Below are positions 49,220 to 56,972 of a stretch of DNA of 64,000 nt, piece by piece; position 1 is the stretch's first letter; each line of letters opens with the position of its first letter. A model generated the notes under the pieces. That model searched no databases. It was given only the letters and a program-made list of their open reading frames with translations, and had not been told where the DNA came from. The stretch is from Xanthomonas indica. GTDB lineage: Bacteria; Pseudomonadota; Gammaproteobacteria; Xanthomonadales; Xanthomonadaceae. Where the stretch lies: contig NZ_CP131914.1 of assembly GCF_040529045.1 (NCBI RefSeq), forward strand, positions 1,534,501 to 1,598,500, read 5' to 3'. Position numbers and translations under genes: made by a program.

Positions 49220-50293
49220 ATGGATTCCCTTACTCAGATCGTCCTCGGCGGTGCCATTGCCGCCGCCATCGCGCCGGCTGCACATCGGCGTGCGGCACTG
49301 CTCGCCGGTGCCGTACTCGGCACCTTGCCCGATCTCGACTCGCTGATCCTGCTGCCGCTGACCCGCGACCCGGTCACGTTGATGACGGTGCATCGCAGCT
49401 TCAGTCATTCGCTGCTCGTGCTGCCGCTGCTCGGCTGGCTGATCTGGTGGCTGTTCCGCCGCTTCGGCCACGGGCGGGTCGCCGAAGCGCCGCGCCGCTG
49501 GTTCTGGGCGATCCAACTGGCGCTGATCACCCATCCCTTGCTGGATGCGTTCACTGTCTACGGCACACAGCTGTGGTGGCCGCTGCGGCCGCCGCCGACG
49601 ATGTGGTCGAGCGTGTTCATTATCGATCCGGCCTATACGCTGTGGTTGCTGCTGGCTTGCGCCATCGCCTGGTTTGCCCGCGCGCGGCGCGTGGCGCAGC
49701 AGGCGTTGCTTGCCGGACTGCTGTTGAGCAGCGCTTACCTGGGCTGGTCGCTGCTGGCCAAGCAACTGGTCGATCGCGAGGCCGACCGCGCGCTGGCGGC
49801 GATGGGCCTGGCGCAGGCGCCGCGCTTTTCAGTGCCGATGCCGTTCAACACGCTGTTGTGGCGGGTGGTGGCGATGACGCCGAGTGGCTACGTGATTGGC
49901 GAGCGTTCGCTGGTCGCCGATCACGGGCCGATGCGCTTCCAGGGCTATCCCTCCAACACCCAGGCGCTGGCGCAAGTGCGCGACCTGCCGGCGGTGCAGC
50001 GGCTGAGCTGGTTCAATCGCGGTTTCATGCGCGCGCAGGTCAGGGACGGCGAGCTGGTGCTCAGCGACCTGCGCATGGGCCTGGAGCCGGACTACAACTT
50101 CAATTTCGCGGTGGCGCGGCAGCAGGGCGACAGCTGGGAGGCGATGCCGCCGCGGCAGTTGCAGGCCACCTACCGGGCGCCGGAAGCACGTGGGCAGATT
50201 CGGGCAGCGCTGGTGCGGATGTGGCAACGGATCTGGGTCGAACCGGCGTCATCCGCGCCGGTCAGCGCGCAGGCGCCGACAGCGGCGCGTTGA
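49220..50293 (+). CDS. Membrane-bound metal-dependent hydrolase-like protein (DUF457/YdjM type)
   Basis: The 357-residue inner-membrane protein starts MDSLTQIVLGGAIAAA, followed by GAVLGTLPDLDSL and HRSFSHSLLVLPL, the DUF457 signature with conserved Asp and His residues that could bind a metal. Four or five transmembrane helices follow (about residues 5-200), with HPLLDAFTVYGTQLW. A soluble C-terminal part (about 210-357) ends in MGLEPDYNFNFAV and an Ala/Pro tail. A broken copy of its last 70 codons lies at 51474-51690. It sits between secreted paralogues 2 and 3, so it marks one edge of the duplicated segment. Confidence 0.85.
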   Translation: MDSLTQIVLGGAIAAAIAPAAHRRAALLAGAVLGTLPDLDSLILLPLTRDPVTLMTVHRSFSHSLLVLPLLGWLIWWLFRRFGHGRVAEAPRRWFWAIQLALITHPLLDAFTVYGTQLWWPLRPPPTMWSSVFIIDPAYTLWLLLACAIAWFARARRVAQQALLAGLLLSSAYLGWSLLAKQLVDREADRALAAMGLAQAPRFSVPMPFNTLLWRVVAMTPSGYVIGERSLVADHGPMRFQGYPSNTQALAQVRDLPAVQRLSWFNRGFMRAQVRDGELVLSDLRMGLEPDYNFNFAVARQQGDSWEAMPPRQLQATYRAPEARGQIRAALVRMWQRIWVEPASSAPVSAQAPTAAR

Positions 50294-50427
50294 GCGCGGC
50301 ACACAATCGACCGAGGCATGGCGCGCCCTCATTGGGGAACGAATCGGCGCAAGCATTAATTCTTCGATCATGGAGCGCCCGCTGCAAGCCAGGGCCGTGT
50401 CTCCGCACTGCAGCGGTGATGTCCAGT

Positions 50428-50550
50428 TCGCCAATTCGACCCGGTTCGTTCCCGTCGCGACCCGGTTCCGCCCTCGTGTGTCGCCGCAGACCGGCCTAAC
50501 TTGAAACCGTCGCATCGCGCCGTGTGCCGATGCGGCGGTGGTCGCCTCGC
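50428..50550 (+). promoter_or_regulatory. Conserved leader of paralogue 3
   Basis: This block is almost base-for-base like 52137-52262. It contains an exact 7-bp inverted repeat, CGCATCG (50512-50518) and CGATGCG (50529-50535), with a 10-nt loop, about 85 bp before the start codon. The gap 50294-50618 otherwise holds only the remains of the divergent promoter segment (GGAACGAATCGGCGCAAGC near 50338). Confidence 0.6.
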
Positions 50551-50618
50551 ATGGGATCCCCTCAGGAACGTCGGGAGACCTGGGCCATCCTCTTTCCATC
50601 CATTGCATGAGAATATTC

Positions 50619-51317
50619 ATGAACAAAACGCTTTTTGGCGCGACCGCCGCCCTCCTGATCTGTAGCGCCTTTGGCGCCGCCCCCGCGCTGGCAGCCGAGA
50701 ACCCGATGGACCAGGCGGGCATCCAGCACAACATGTACCTCGGCTGCTTGATGGACACCAAGGCCTCGCCCGACGATGCGCTGGTCGTCCTGGTCGAGAA
50801 GTGCGGTTACGACCCCGGCATGCCGCTGGAGCGCTTCATCGCCACGCGCAAGCCCATGATCGATGCAATCGATCCGACACGGCCGATGACCGAGAACTTG
50901 GCCGGGCTACGCCAAGAACTCAGTGCCTACGAGTTCTCGTTCATCGCGCGGATGGACCAGATCGTGCAGAACGCCGGGAGCCTGGACGCGGCGGCGGTGC
51001 AATTCGAGGAATTGGAACGGGAAGGCATCGCGCGACTCGACCCCAAGTCGAAGAATGGCGCGCTGGTTCTCGGCGGGCTGAGCGTGCTCAGACACTCCGC
51101 GCGCTACTGGTCGAAATTTGCGGCGGATACCACGTCGAAATACGCTGGGTCTCCGGATCCATACAATGCATGGATGATGGTCGTAGCGTACGACGTAATG
51201 GGTTGTCTCGTCTTTAATAACGCCGAATTGGCGTCTTTAACCTCCTATATAGGCTTTTATATACTCGTCTCACAAGGATATTTCCCGCTCTACGCAGACC
51301 AAGAGCTCTCCCTCTGA
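50619..51317 (+). CDS. Secreted paralogue 3
   Basis: The 232-residue protein has a signal peptide ending ALAAENPMDQAG and the full family core (YLGCLMDT, EKCGYDPGM, RPMTENLAGLRQELS, AAAVQFEELEREG, SKNGALVLGGLSV). Its tail differs from copies 1 and 2: TSKYAGSPDPYNAWMMVVAY followed by DVMGCLVF and a hydrophobic run to SQGYFPLYADQELSL, shared in pattern with paralogue 4. The coding sequence for this tail (about 51185-51300) is strikingly AT-rich against the window, which hints at recombination or transfer of the 3' end. Function unknown. Confidence 0.85.
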   Translation: MNKTLFGATAALLICSAFGAAPALAAENPMDQAGIQHNMYLGCLMDTKASPDDALVVLVEKCGYDPGMPLERFIATRKPMIDAIDPTRPMTENLAGLRQELSAYEFSFIARMDQIVQNAGSLDAAAVQFEELEREGIARLDPKSKNGALVLGGLSVLRHSARYWSKFAADTTSKYAGSPDPYNAWMMVVAYDVMGCLVFNNAELASLTSYIGFYILVSQGYFPLYADQELSL

Positions 51318-51344
51318 GCCTGCCTCTGGTGGTACAGATAAAGG

Positions 51345-51372
51345 AAGGCGTTCCCGTCGGGACGCCTTTTTT
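51345..51372 (+). terminator. Terminator after paralogue 3
   Basis: AAGGCG-TTCCC and GGGACGCCTT form a strong stem with a 3-nt loop, followed by six T. A sequence-related terminator follows paralogue 4. Confidence 0.88.
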
Positions 51373-51473
51373 ATCAGATAGAAAAGGCGCCATGTCGCCA
51401 CTGTTCTGACGTGCAGGCGGCACTGATCCACGTTTCTGAAGGTGGCTGAGCTAGGCCTTCTCTGCATCGCTAG

Positions 51474-51690
51474 CAGAGTTGGTGCTCAGAGGCCTACACA
51501 TGGGCCTGGAGCCGGACTACAACTTCAACTTCGCCGCAGCTGCCGGCCGCGTACCGGACGCCGGTGGCACGTGGGCAGATCCGCGCAGTGCTGGCGCGGA
51601 TGTGGCAACGGATCTGAGTAGAGCCGGCGTTGCCCGCGCCGGTCGACGCGCGGGGGCCGGCAGCAGCGCGTTGAGCACGGCGCGATAAGC
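51474..51690 (+). pseudogene. 3' fragment of the DUF457 membrane-protein gene
   Basis: From about 51474 the sequence matches the DUF457 gene from about 50052 to its end: TTGGTGCTCAG, then MGLEPDYNFNFA is preserved, a stretch is deleted, and GTGGGCAGAT and GTGGCAACGGATCTG recur before a matching GCGCGTTGAGC end. No start codon or membrane part is present. It is the left end of a second copy of the duplicated segment. Confidence 0.85.
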
Positions 51691-51727
51691 CGTAGCGTGA
51701 TGCGCCTTCATCGCCGACGCGGAGTCG

Positions 51728-51961
51728 CGAGGCGGCGGTCATCGCCAGGGCGCTTGAGGACGGCTCTCGGTGGTCGGCCGCCCCGCATGTGTCCATCAGT
51801 TGCCGGAGCTGTTCCCTGTCGAGATCGACCTTCTTCCCCTGTTCGGCTCCCGGTCCTGCTCCAGTCACCCGTCCGGTGGCGGCAGGGTGCCGAGGGCGTA
51901 GCGGTCGCGGGCGGGGTCAGAGAGGCGCGATGAAGCGCATGGATGGCGGGGCGGCAGGCAT
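51728..51961 (-). pseudogene. Decayed copy of the small secreted cysteine protein gene
   Basis: The minus strand preserves KVDLDREQLRQLMDTCGAADH, close to KFDFDGEQLRQTMDKCGVVDS of the intact gene at 46566-46952, and the segment around the start codon (GGCAGGCATCGGA) also matches. The signal peptide is frameshifted and the C-terminal third has gone. Its position relative to paralogue 4 mirrors the intact pair beside paralogue 1. Confidence 0.8.
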
Positions 51962-52136
51962 CGGAGTTCTCCCGACGCAAGAGAGGGGATCGGCAGCCTA
52001 AGCGGCGGTGCCACGGATTCCAGCGCATCTGCGGGTATGGATTGGGAACGAATCGGCATAAGGCATTGATTCCTTGATCATGGGTGCCCACCGCGCGGCA
52101 GGACAAGGTTTGCGCGATGCGGCGGCGGTGCCATCG

Positions 52137-52262
52137 CCTCGCCAATTCGACCCGGTTCGTTCCCGTCGCGACCCGATTTTGCCCTCGTGCGTCGCCGCAG
52201 ACCCGCCTAGCCTGAAACCGTCGCATCGCGTCGTGTGCCGATGCGGTGTCGTCGCCTCGCCT
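52137..52262 (+). promoter_or_regulatory. Conserved leader of paralogue 4
   Basis: It matches the paralogue 3 leader closely, with the same inverted repeat CGCATCG (52222-52228) and CGATGCG (52239-52245). The segment 51962-52136 aligns with the divergent gap upstream of paralogue 1 (for example CAGCGCATC, GGGTATGGATTGGGAA, GCATTGATT). Confidence 0.6.
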
Positions 52263-52323
52263 GGGTCCGTCGCAGGAACGTCGGAGATCTGGCTCACCCT
52301 CCATCCATTGCATGAGAACGTTG

Positions 52324-52995
52324 ATGAATACGAAGCTCTTTGTCGCGACCGCCACCCTCTTGATCAACAGTGCCTTCGGCACCACCCCCGTGCAGGCGGC
52401 CGAGAATCCGCTCGATCAGGTAGGCATTCAGCACAACATGTACCTGGGCTGCCTGATGGACGCGAAAGCCTCGCGCGACGAGGCCCTGGCCGTCCTGGTC
52501 GAGAAGTGCGGCTACAATCCCGGCATGCCGCTGGAGCGCTTCATCGCCACGCACCAGCCCATGATCGATGCAATCGATCCGCTCCGGCCGATGACCGAAA
52601 ACCTGGTCGAGCTGCGCCAACAACTCAGTGACTACGAGTTCTCGTTCATCGTGCGAATGGACCAGATCGTGCAGAACACCGAGAGCCTGGACGCGGCGGC
52701 GGTGCAATTCGAGGAATTGGAACGGGAAGGCATCGCGCGGCTCGATCCCAAGTCGAAAAATGGCGCGCTGGTGCTGAGCGCGCTGAGCGTGGTCAGACAT
52801 TCCGCGCGCTATTGGTCTAAATTTTCGGCCGGCACCACGTCGAAACCGGACCCGAAAAAGGGCTGGGCGATTGTCTCAGTGTGCGATGCAATGGGCGCGC
52901 TCTTCTTTGGCAGCAGCGAGATGGCGGCTTCCGCCTCGTATTCGGCCTATCAAGAACTCGCTTCGCAGGGATATTTCCCACTCTACGCAAACTGA
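52324..52995 (+). CDS. Secreted paralogue 4
   Basis: The 223-residue protein has a signal peptide ending PVQAAENPLDQVG and the family core (YLGCLMDA, EKCGYNPGM, AAAVQFEELEREG, SKNGALVLSALSVVRHS). The tail TSKPDPKKGWAIVSVCDAMGA to LASQGYFPLYAN follows paralogue 3 in outline but differs at many positions. An extra cysteine (VSVCDAMG) appears in the tail. The ATG at 52324 matches the start used in the other copies. A terminator follows. Function unknown. Confidence 0.85.
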   Translation: MNTKLFVATATLLINSAFGTTPVQAAENPLDQVGIQHNMYLGCLMDAKASRDEALAVLVEKCGYNPGMPLERFIATHQPMIDAIDPLRPMTENLVELRQQLSDYEFSFIVRMDQIVQNTESLDAAAVQFEELEREGIARLDPKSKNGALVLSALSVVRHSARYWSKFSAGTTSKPDPKKGWAIVSVCDAMGALFFGSSEMAASASYSAYQELASQGYFPLYAN

Positions 52996-53036
52996 AATCT
53001 TCTTCATGATCTTGCTTTAGGCATTGCAGATGAAAT

Positions 53037-53070
53037 AAAGAAAGGCGTTCCCTAATGGGGCGTCTTTCTT
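53037..53070 (+). terminator. Terminator after paralogue 4
   Basis: AAAGAAAGGCGTTCCC and GGGGCGTCTTTCTT pair around a TAAT loop. The core (AAAGGCGTTCCC) is the same as in the paralogue 3 terminator. Confidence 0.8.
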
Positions 53071-53322
53071 CATCAGACACACCGAGAATGCGAACATGTC
53101 GCCGCTGTTCTGGTGTGCCGGTGCAGCGTTGATTCTGGCTTGTGAATGCGGCTGAGCCGAGCGTTCCTTGCATCGCCAGCGAAGTAGCTTCGCGCGACAA
53201 CGTCACTTCGCGATGGCGTGGTGTAGGGCAGGAGCTGGCAGGCGATCCATCCGCGGCACCTGGAGGCAGCATATCGGGTGCCAGTCGATGCGCAGGCATC
53301 AACACCGCGCCGTGAGCGCCGC
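53071..53322. other. Right flank of the duplicated segment
   Basis: The sequence from about 53096 (CATGTCGCC, CTGTTCTG, GGCTGAG, TGCATCGC) repeats the flank after paralogue 3 at about 51391-51470, then the similarity stops. No gene is supported before the methyltransferase. Confidence 0.6.
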
Positions 53323-54150
53323 TCAATACACCGTCGCGTGCGCCTGCACGAACGAATAGAAGAACACCGCGTCCGGGTCGCTCTGCACCTGCGCCATTTC
53401 CCGGCGCATGCCGGCCACGGTCTCCGCATCCACCGCGCCGGCCTGCAACAGCCGTTCGGCCGCCGACAGCAGCAGTTCCTCCCAGAACCCGATCATGGTC
53501 TTGCGCCGCGCCGGCTCGCGGTTGTCCAGGTGCAGGGTCTTGATCTCGGTGCTGACGTCACGATAGCCGCCGGCGAGCAGCAGGTTGCCGAGCTTGGCGC
53601 CGACGAACGGGTCGCCGCCGTGGTCGTACTGGAAGTCGTTGAACGCCATCCAGTAGCGCCACACGTTCGGCGAGTACGGGTGCAGCAGGAACGAGGCGTT
53701 CATCACCTCGGTCACGTAGACCGGCGAGCCCGGCGCCAGCACCCGCCGCACTTCGCTGAGCACCCGCGCCGGCGACGGTACGTGCTCCAGCACCCAGCAC
53801 AGGAATGCCGCATCGAAGCTACGTGGCTGGAACGGCAGGTCGCCGGCGTCGGCCTGCTGCAGGGTGTAGCGATCCTGGCACCAGGGCATGCGCTGCAGGT
53901 TGTCGCGCGCGGCCTGCAGCTGCGCCTCGCTCAGGTCGACGCCGGTGACGTGCAGGTCGGGAAAGCGCCGCAGCAGCACCTCGGTCTGCGCGCCGACGCC
54001 GCTGCCCACTTCCAGCAGGCGCCGCGCGCCGGTGTAGTCGATCTGGTTGAACAGGGTGGCTTCCAGCAAGCGCGCCTGCTTCAGCAGGCGTGCCTGTTCG
54101 GTGTCGGAATAGCCGTGAAGATAGGTCGGGGAGTTGGGAGACGTGCCCAT
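53323..54150 (-). CDS. SAM-dependent methyltransferase (class I)
   Basis: The 275-residue protein has the class I SAM-binding motifs: RLLEVGSGVGAQTEVLL (motif I, about residues 43-59), VTGVDLSEAQL (motif II), QADAGDLPFQPRSFDAAFLCWVLEHV and VLSEVRRVLAPGSPVYVTE. The C-terminal part (NVWRYWMAFNDFQYDHGGDP) recalls ubiquinone/malonyl-type small-molecule methyltransferases more than RNA enzymes. It starts 26 bp after dusB and is probably co-transcribed with it. The substrate is unknown. Confidence 0.85.
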   Translation of the reverse strand: MGTSPNSPTYLHGYSDTEQARLLKQARLLEATLFNQIDYTGARRLLEVGSGVGAQTEVLLRRFPDLHVTGVDLSEAQLQAARDNLQRMPWCQDRYTLQQADAGDLPFQPRSFDAAFLCWVLEHVPSPARVLSEVRRVLAPGSPVYVTEVMNASFLLHPYSPNVWRYWMAFNDFQYDHGGDPFVGAKLGNLLLAGGYRDVSTEIKTLHLDNREPARRKTMIGFWEELLLSAAERLLQAGAVDAETVAGMRREMAQVQSDPDAVFFYSFVQAHATVY

Positions 54151-54176
54151 GGCGGTGCTCCAGGGAGAAGAAAACG

Positions 54177-55175
54177 TCAGGCGGCGGCGGACAAGGCCGG
54201 CGGCACCCCGGCGATCAGCGCATCGAAGTACTCGGCGGTCAGCGCCAGTTGCGCCTGCGCGCTCTCGGCGCGGTTGACCACGGCACGGAACGCGGCGTTT
54301 TCCGGCCGGTCCTTGGCGTACCAGCCCAGATGCTTGCGCGCGATGCGCACGCCCTGCGCCTCGCCGTAGAAATCGTGCAGGGCCTGCAGGTGGCCGAGCA
54401 GGGTGTCGCGCACGAACGCCAGCGACGGCGCCGGCTGCAGTTTGCCGGTGGCCAGGTAGTGGGCGATTTCGCCGAAGATCCACGGCCGGCCCTGCGCCGC
54501 GCGCCCGACCATCACCGCATCGGCGCCGGTTGCGGCCAGCACCTGTGCCGCCTTCTGCGGCGAATCGATATCGCCGTTGGCGATCACCGGAATGCGCAGC
54601 ATCGCCTTGATCTGGGCGATGGTGGCGTACTCGGCCTGGCCGCTGTAATGCTGGTCGCGGGTGCGCCCGTGCACCGCCAGCGCGGCGATGCCGCAGTCCT
54701 CGGCGATGCGCGCGATGACCGGGCCGTTGCGATGGTCGCAGTCCCAGCCGGTACGGATCTTCAGCGTCACCGGCACCGGCGAGGCCTTCACCACCGCGCT
54801 GAGGATGCGCGCCACCAGCGCCTCGTCGCGCATCAGCGCCGAACCGGCCCAGGCGTTGCACACCTTCTTCGCCGGGCAGCCCATGTTGATGTCGATCAGT
54901 TGCGCGCCGTGGTCGGCGTTGTAGCGCGCGGCCTCGGCCAGTTGCTGCGGTTCGGTGCCGGCGATCTGCACGCTGACCGGGTCCGGCTCGCCGGCGTGGT
55001 CCATGCGCTGCAGCGACTTGCGGGTCTGCCAGAAGCGCGGATCGGAGATGGTCATCTCCGACACCGCCAGGCCGGCGCCCAAGCGCTTGCACAGCAGCCG
55101 GAACGGCTTGTCGGTGACCCCGGCCATCGGTGCCAGGATCACCTTCGGTTCGATCGTGTAGGGGCCGATGCGCAT
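54177..55175 (-). CDS. dusB: tRNA-dihydrouridine synthase B
   Basis: DusB reduces uridine to dihydrouridine in the tRNA D-loop with FMN and NADPH. The 332-residue protein shows the family order: IGPYTIEPKVILAPMAGVTD, SEMTISDPRFW, DINMGCPAKKVCNAWAGSAL with the catalytic Cys, TLKIRTGWD, AVHGRTRDQHYSG, PVIANGDIDSP and DAVMVGRAAQGRPWIF. The YTIEP start and length fit DusB rather than DusA or DusC. The gene fis, its usual partner in enterics, is not present; a methyltransferase follows instead. Confidence 0.95.
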   Translation of the reverse strand: MRIGPYTIEPKVILAPMAGVTDKPFRLLCKRLGAGLAVSEMTISDPRFWQTRKSLQRMDHAGEPDPVSVQIAGTEPQQLAEAARYNADHGAQLIDINMGCPAKKVCNAWAGSALMRDEALVARILSAVVKASPVPVTLKIRTGWDCDHRNGPVIARIAEDCGIAALAVHGRTRDQHYSGQAEYATIAQIKAMLRIPVIANGDIDSPQKAAQVLAATGADAVMVGRAAQGRPWIFGEIAHYLATGKLQPAPSLAFVRDTLLGHLQALHDFYGEAQGVRIARKHLGWYAKDRPENAAFRAVVNRAESAQAQLALTAEYFDALIAGVPPALSAAA

Positions 55176-55251
55176 GCCGCTAGTGTAGCGGGGCGTGCGT
55201 CAGCGCGCCCTGCAGTCGCGCCGCCCTCCGCGACTCCGGACGCCGCGCGCG

Positions 55252-55854
55252 TCAGCGAATCAGCTGGTACAGCTCGAAGCCGTTGTCCTTGCCGTCCAGG
55301 ATCAGCAGCAATTCGTTCGGTCCCAGCGCGACCAGGCGGCCGACGCTGTTGCCATGCGTGCCGTCGGAGACATGACCAGGCGCGTAGGCCGCTTCCGGCT
55401 CGTCGTTCACCGTGCTGGCGCCGAGGAAGGCCAGTTCGTGGCTGCCGGCGGCCAGCGGGTACAGCGTGCCGCTGCGGCGCTGCGAGCCGCTGGTCTTGCT
55501 CAGGTGATAGCCGCAGGGATCGCGGCGGATCTCGGCCTTGAAGTAGGGATAGGCGTAGGCGAAGTGCGGGTCGACCTGGATCGAGCGCACCTTCCAGCGG
55601 CCTTCCAGGGTGCCGGGCTGCTGCGGCGTCCGCGCGCGTTGCAGCAGGGTGCGCGCCAGCGCCGCGCCCTTGTCCTGATCGGCATCGTCGTACTGCGCGG
55701 CGATCACCTGCTGCAGGCGTTCGGCGGACACGGTTACCGCGGCGCGGTCGGCATCGGCGGCCAGGCTGTTCCAGTCGCAGCGCGGTGCCGCGGCGGCGGA
55801 CAGCGGGAGCAGCAGTGCGCACAGCACACCGAACGGCAGCAGGGAGCGGGGCAT
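55252..55854 (-). CDS. Periplasmic protein, DUF4893-like
   Basis: The 200-residue product has a signal peptide (about residues 1-22, ending SAAAAPRCDW). The mature chain has a helical first part (AERLQQVIAAQYDDADQDKGAA) and a beta-rich second part (GRWKVRSIQVDP, FAYAYPYFKAEIRRD, GYHLSKTSGSQRRSGTLYP, LAFLGASTVNDEP). The combination of a W-K-V-R-S start and a Y-P-Y-F-K core fits DUF4893 as I remember it. The function is unknown. It stands alone between dusB and the ribokinase gene, in the same direction. Confidence 0.68.
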   Translation of the reverse strand: MPRSLLPFGVLCALLLPLSAAAAPRCDWNSLAADADRAAVTVSAERLQQVIAAQYDDADQDKGAALARTLLQRARTPQQPGTLEGRWKVRSIQVDPHFAYAYPYFKAEIRRDPCGYHLSKTSGSQRRSGTLYPLAAGSHELAFLGASTVNDEPEAAYAPGHVSDGTHGNSVGRLVALGPNELLLILDGKDNGFELYQLIR

Positions 55855-55951
55855 CGGGAACTCCTTGTCGGGATGCGGCCGGCGCGGCGGCCGGCGGTGT
55901 GCGGTCAGGGAAACACCGCCAGGGCGGCGGCGCAGGCCGCCCCGCCCGGAC

Positions 55952-56905
55952 TCAGGCGGCGTCCGGGGTCAGCCGCGGCATCGACGCCGCCGCGCCTTCG
56001 GCCTCGGTGGAGCGCGCCGCATAGTGGTTGGCGAAGCGCACGTGGGTGGCGAACACGGCGTTCGGCGACTGCGCCATCGACGCCACCAGGGCGCCGTTGA
56101 AGGCATCGCCGGCGCCGGTGGTGTCCACGGTGTGCGCGGTCTCGGCGCCGATCCGGTAGTAGGGCTGGGTGTCGCCGAGCAGGCGCTCGTCGGGGTGCGA
56201 GATGAAGGCGCCGACCGCGCCCAGCGTCACCACCACGGTGCCGCCGGGCAGCAGCTTGCGGCACAGCGCGTGCAGGCTGCCGCCATCGGTGGCGGCGACG
56301 TCGTCGGCGTCCACGCGCACGCCGACATGGCGCGCGAGCAGGGCGGCGAACTCGGTCTCGTTGGGGGTCAGCACGTCGGCCAGCTTGAGCAGGCCGATGC
56401 TGGTCTGCGCATTGGCCGGGGCGGCGTTGAGCACGGTGGTCAGGCCGGCCTCGCGGGCCAGCGCCAGGGTGCCCTCGATGGTCTCGATCGGCGATTCCAG
56501 CTGCGCGAGCAGCACCCGCGCCGAACCCAGCAGCGGGCGCTGTGCCTGCACGAAGTCCAGGCTCAGCGCCGCGTTGGCGCCGGCGCCGATGACGATGGTG
56601 TTGCGGCCGTGGCCATCGACATAGATGCCGCCGGTGCCGGTGGGCTCGGTGCTGGCCTCGGCGACCAGGGCGATGCCATCCTGCGCGGCCAGGCCGCGTG
56701 CCATCGTGCCGCCGGCATCGTCGCCGAGCGCGCAGACGAAACTGGTGCGCGCGCCGGCGCGTGCTGCCGCCACCGCCTGGTTGAAGCCCTTGCCGCCGGG
56801 GCCGGTGCTGTAGCGGCCGGCGATGGTCGCCCCCGGTGCGGGCAGATTCTCGCACCGCCACACATGGTCGACATTGAACGAACCGACGACGATGACCGAA
56901 CTCAT
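55952..56905 (-). CDS. rbsK: Ribokinase (PfkB family)
   Basis: The 317-residue protein phosphorylates ribose at O5. It has both PfkB signatures: STGPGGKGFNQAVAAARAGA near residues 34-53, and HTVDTTGAGDAFNGALVAS near 260, which holds the catalytic Asp and anion hole. VLNAAPANAQ and LTPNETE are typical of ribokinase rather than fructokinase. Starts at 56905 (MSSVIVVGSFN) or 56911 (MPMSS) are equally open; neither has a clear binding site. It lies just after a nucleoside transporter gene on the same strand, so it likely handles ribose released from imported nucleosides. Confidence 0.93.
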   Translation of the reverse strand: MSSVIVVGSFNVDHVWRCENLPAPGATIAGRYSTGPGGKGFNQAVAAARAGARTSFVCALGDDAGGTMARGLAAQDGIALVAEASTEPTGTGGIYVDGHGRNTIVIGAGANAALSLDFVQAQRPLLGSARVLLAQLESPIETIEGTLALAREAGLTTVLNAAPANAQTSIGLLKLADVLTPNETEFAALLARHVGVRVDADDVAATDGGSLHALCRKLLPGGTVVVTLGAVGAFISHPDERLLGDTQPYYRIGAETAHTVDTTGAGDAFNGALVASMAQSPNAVFATHVRFANHYAARSTEAEGAAASMPRLTPDAA

Positions 56906-56972
56906 AGGCATGTACTGCGTCTCGACTGGAACTGAAAAAAGGAAAAACGGTGGAGCGGATGTTGCGGCCGGA

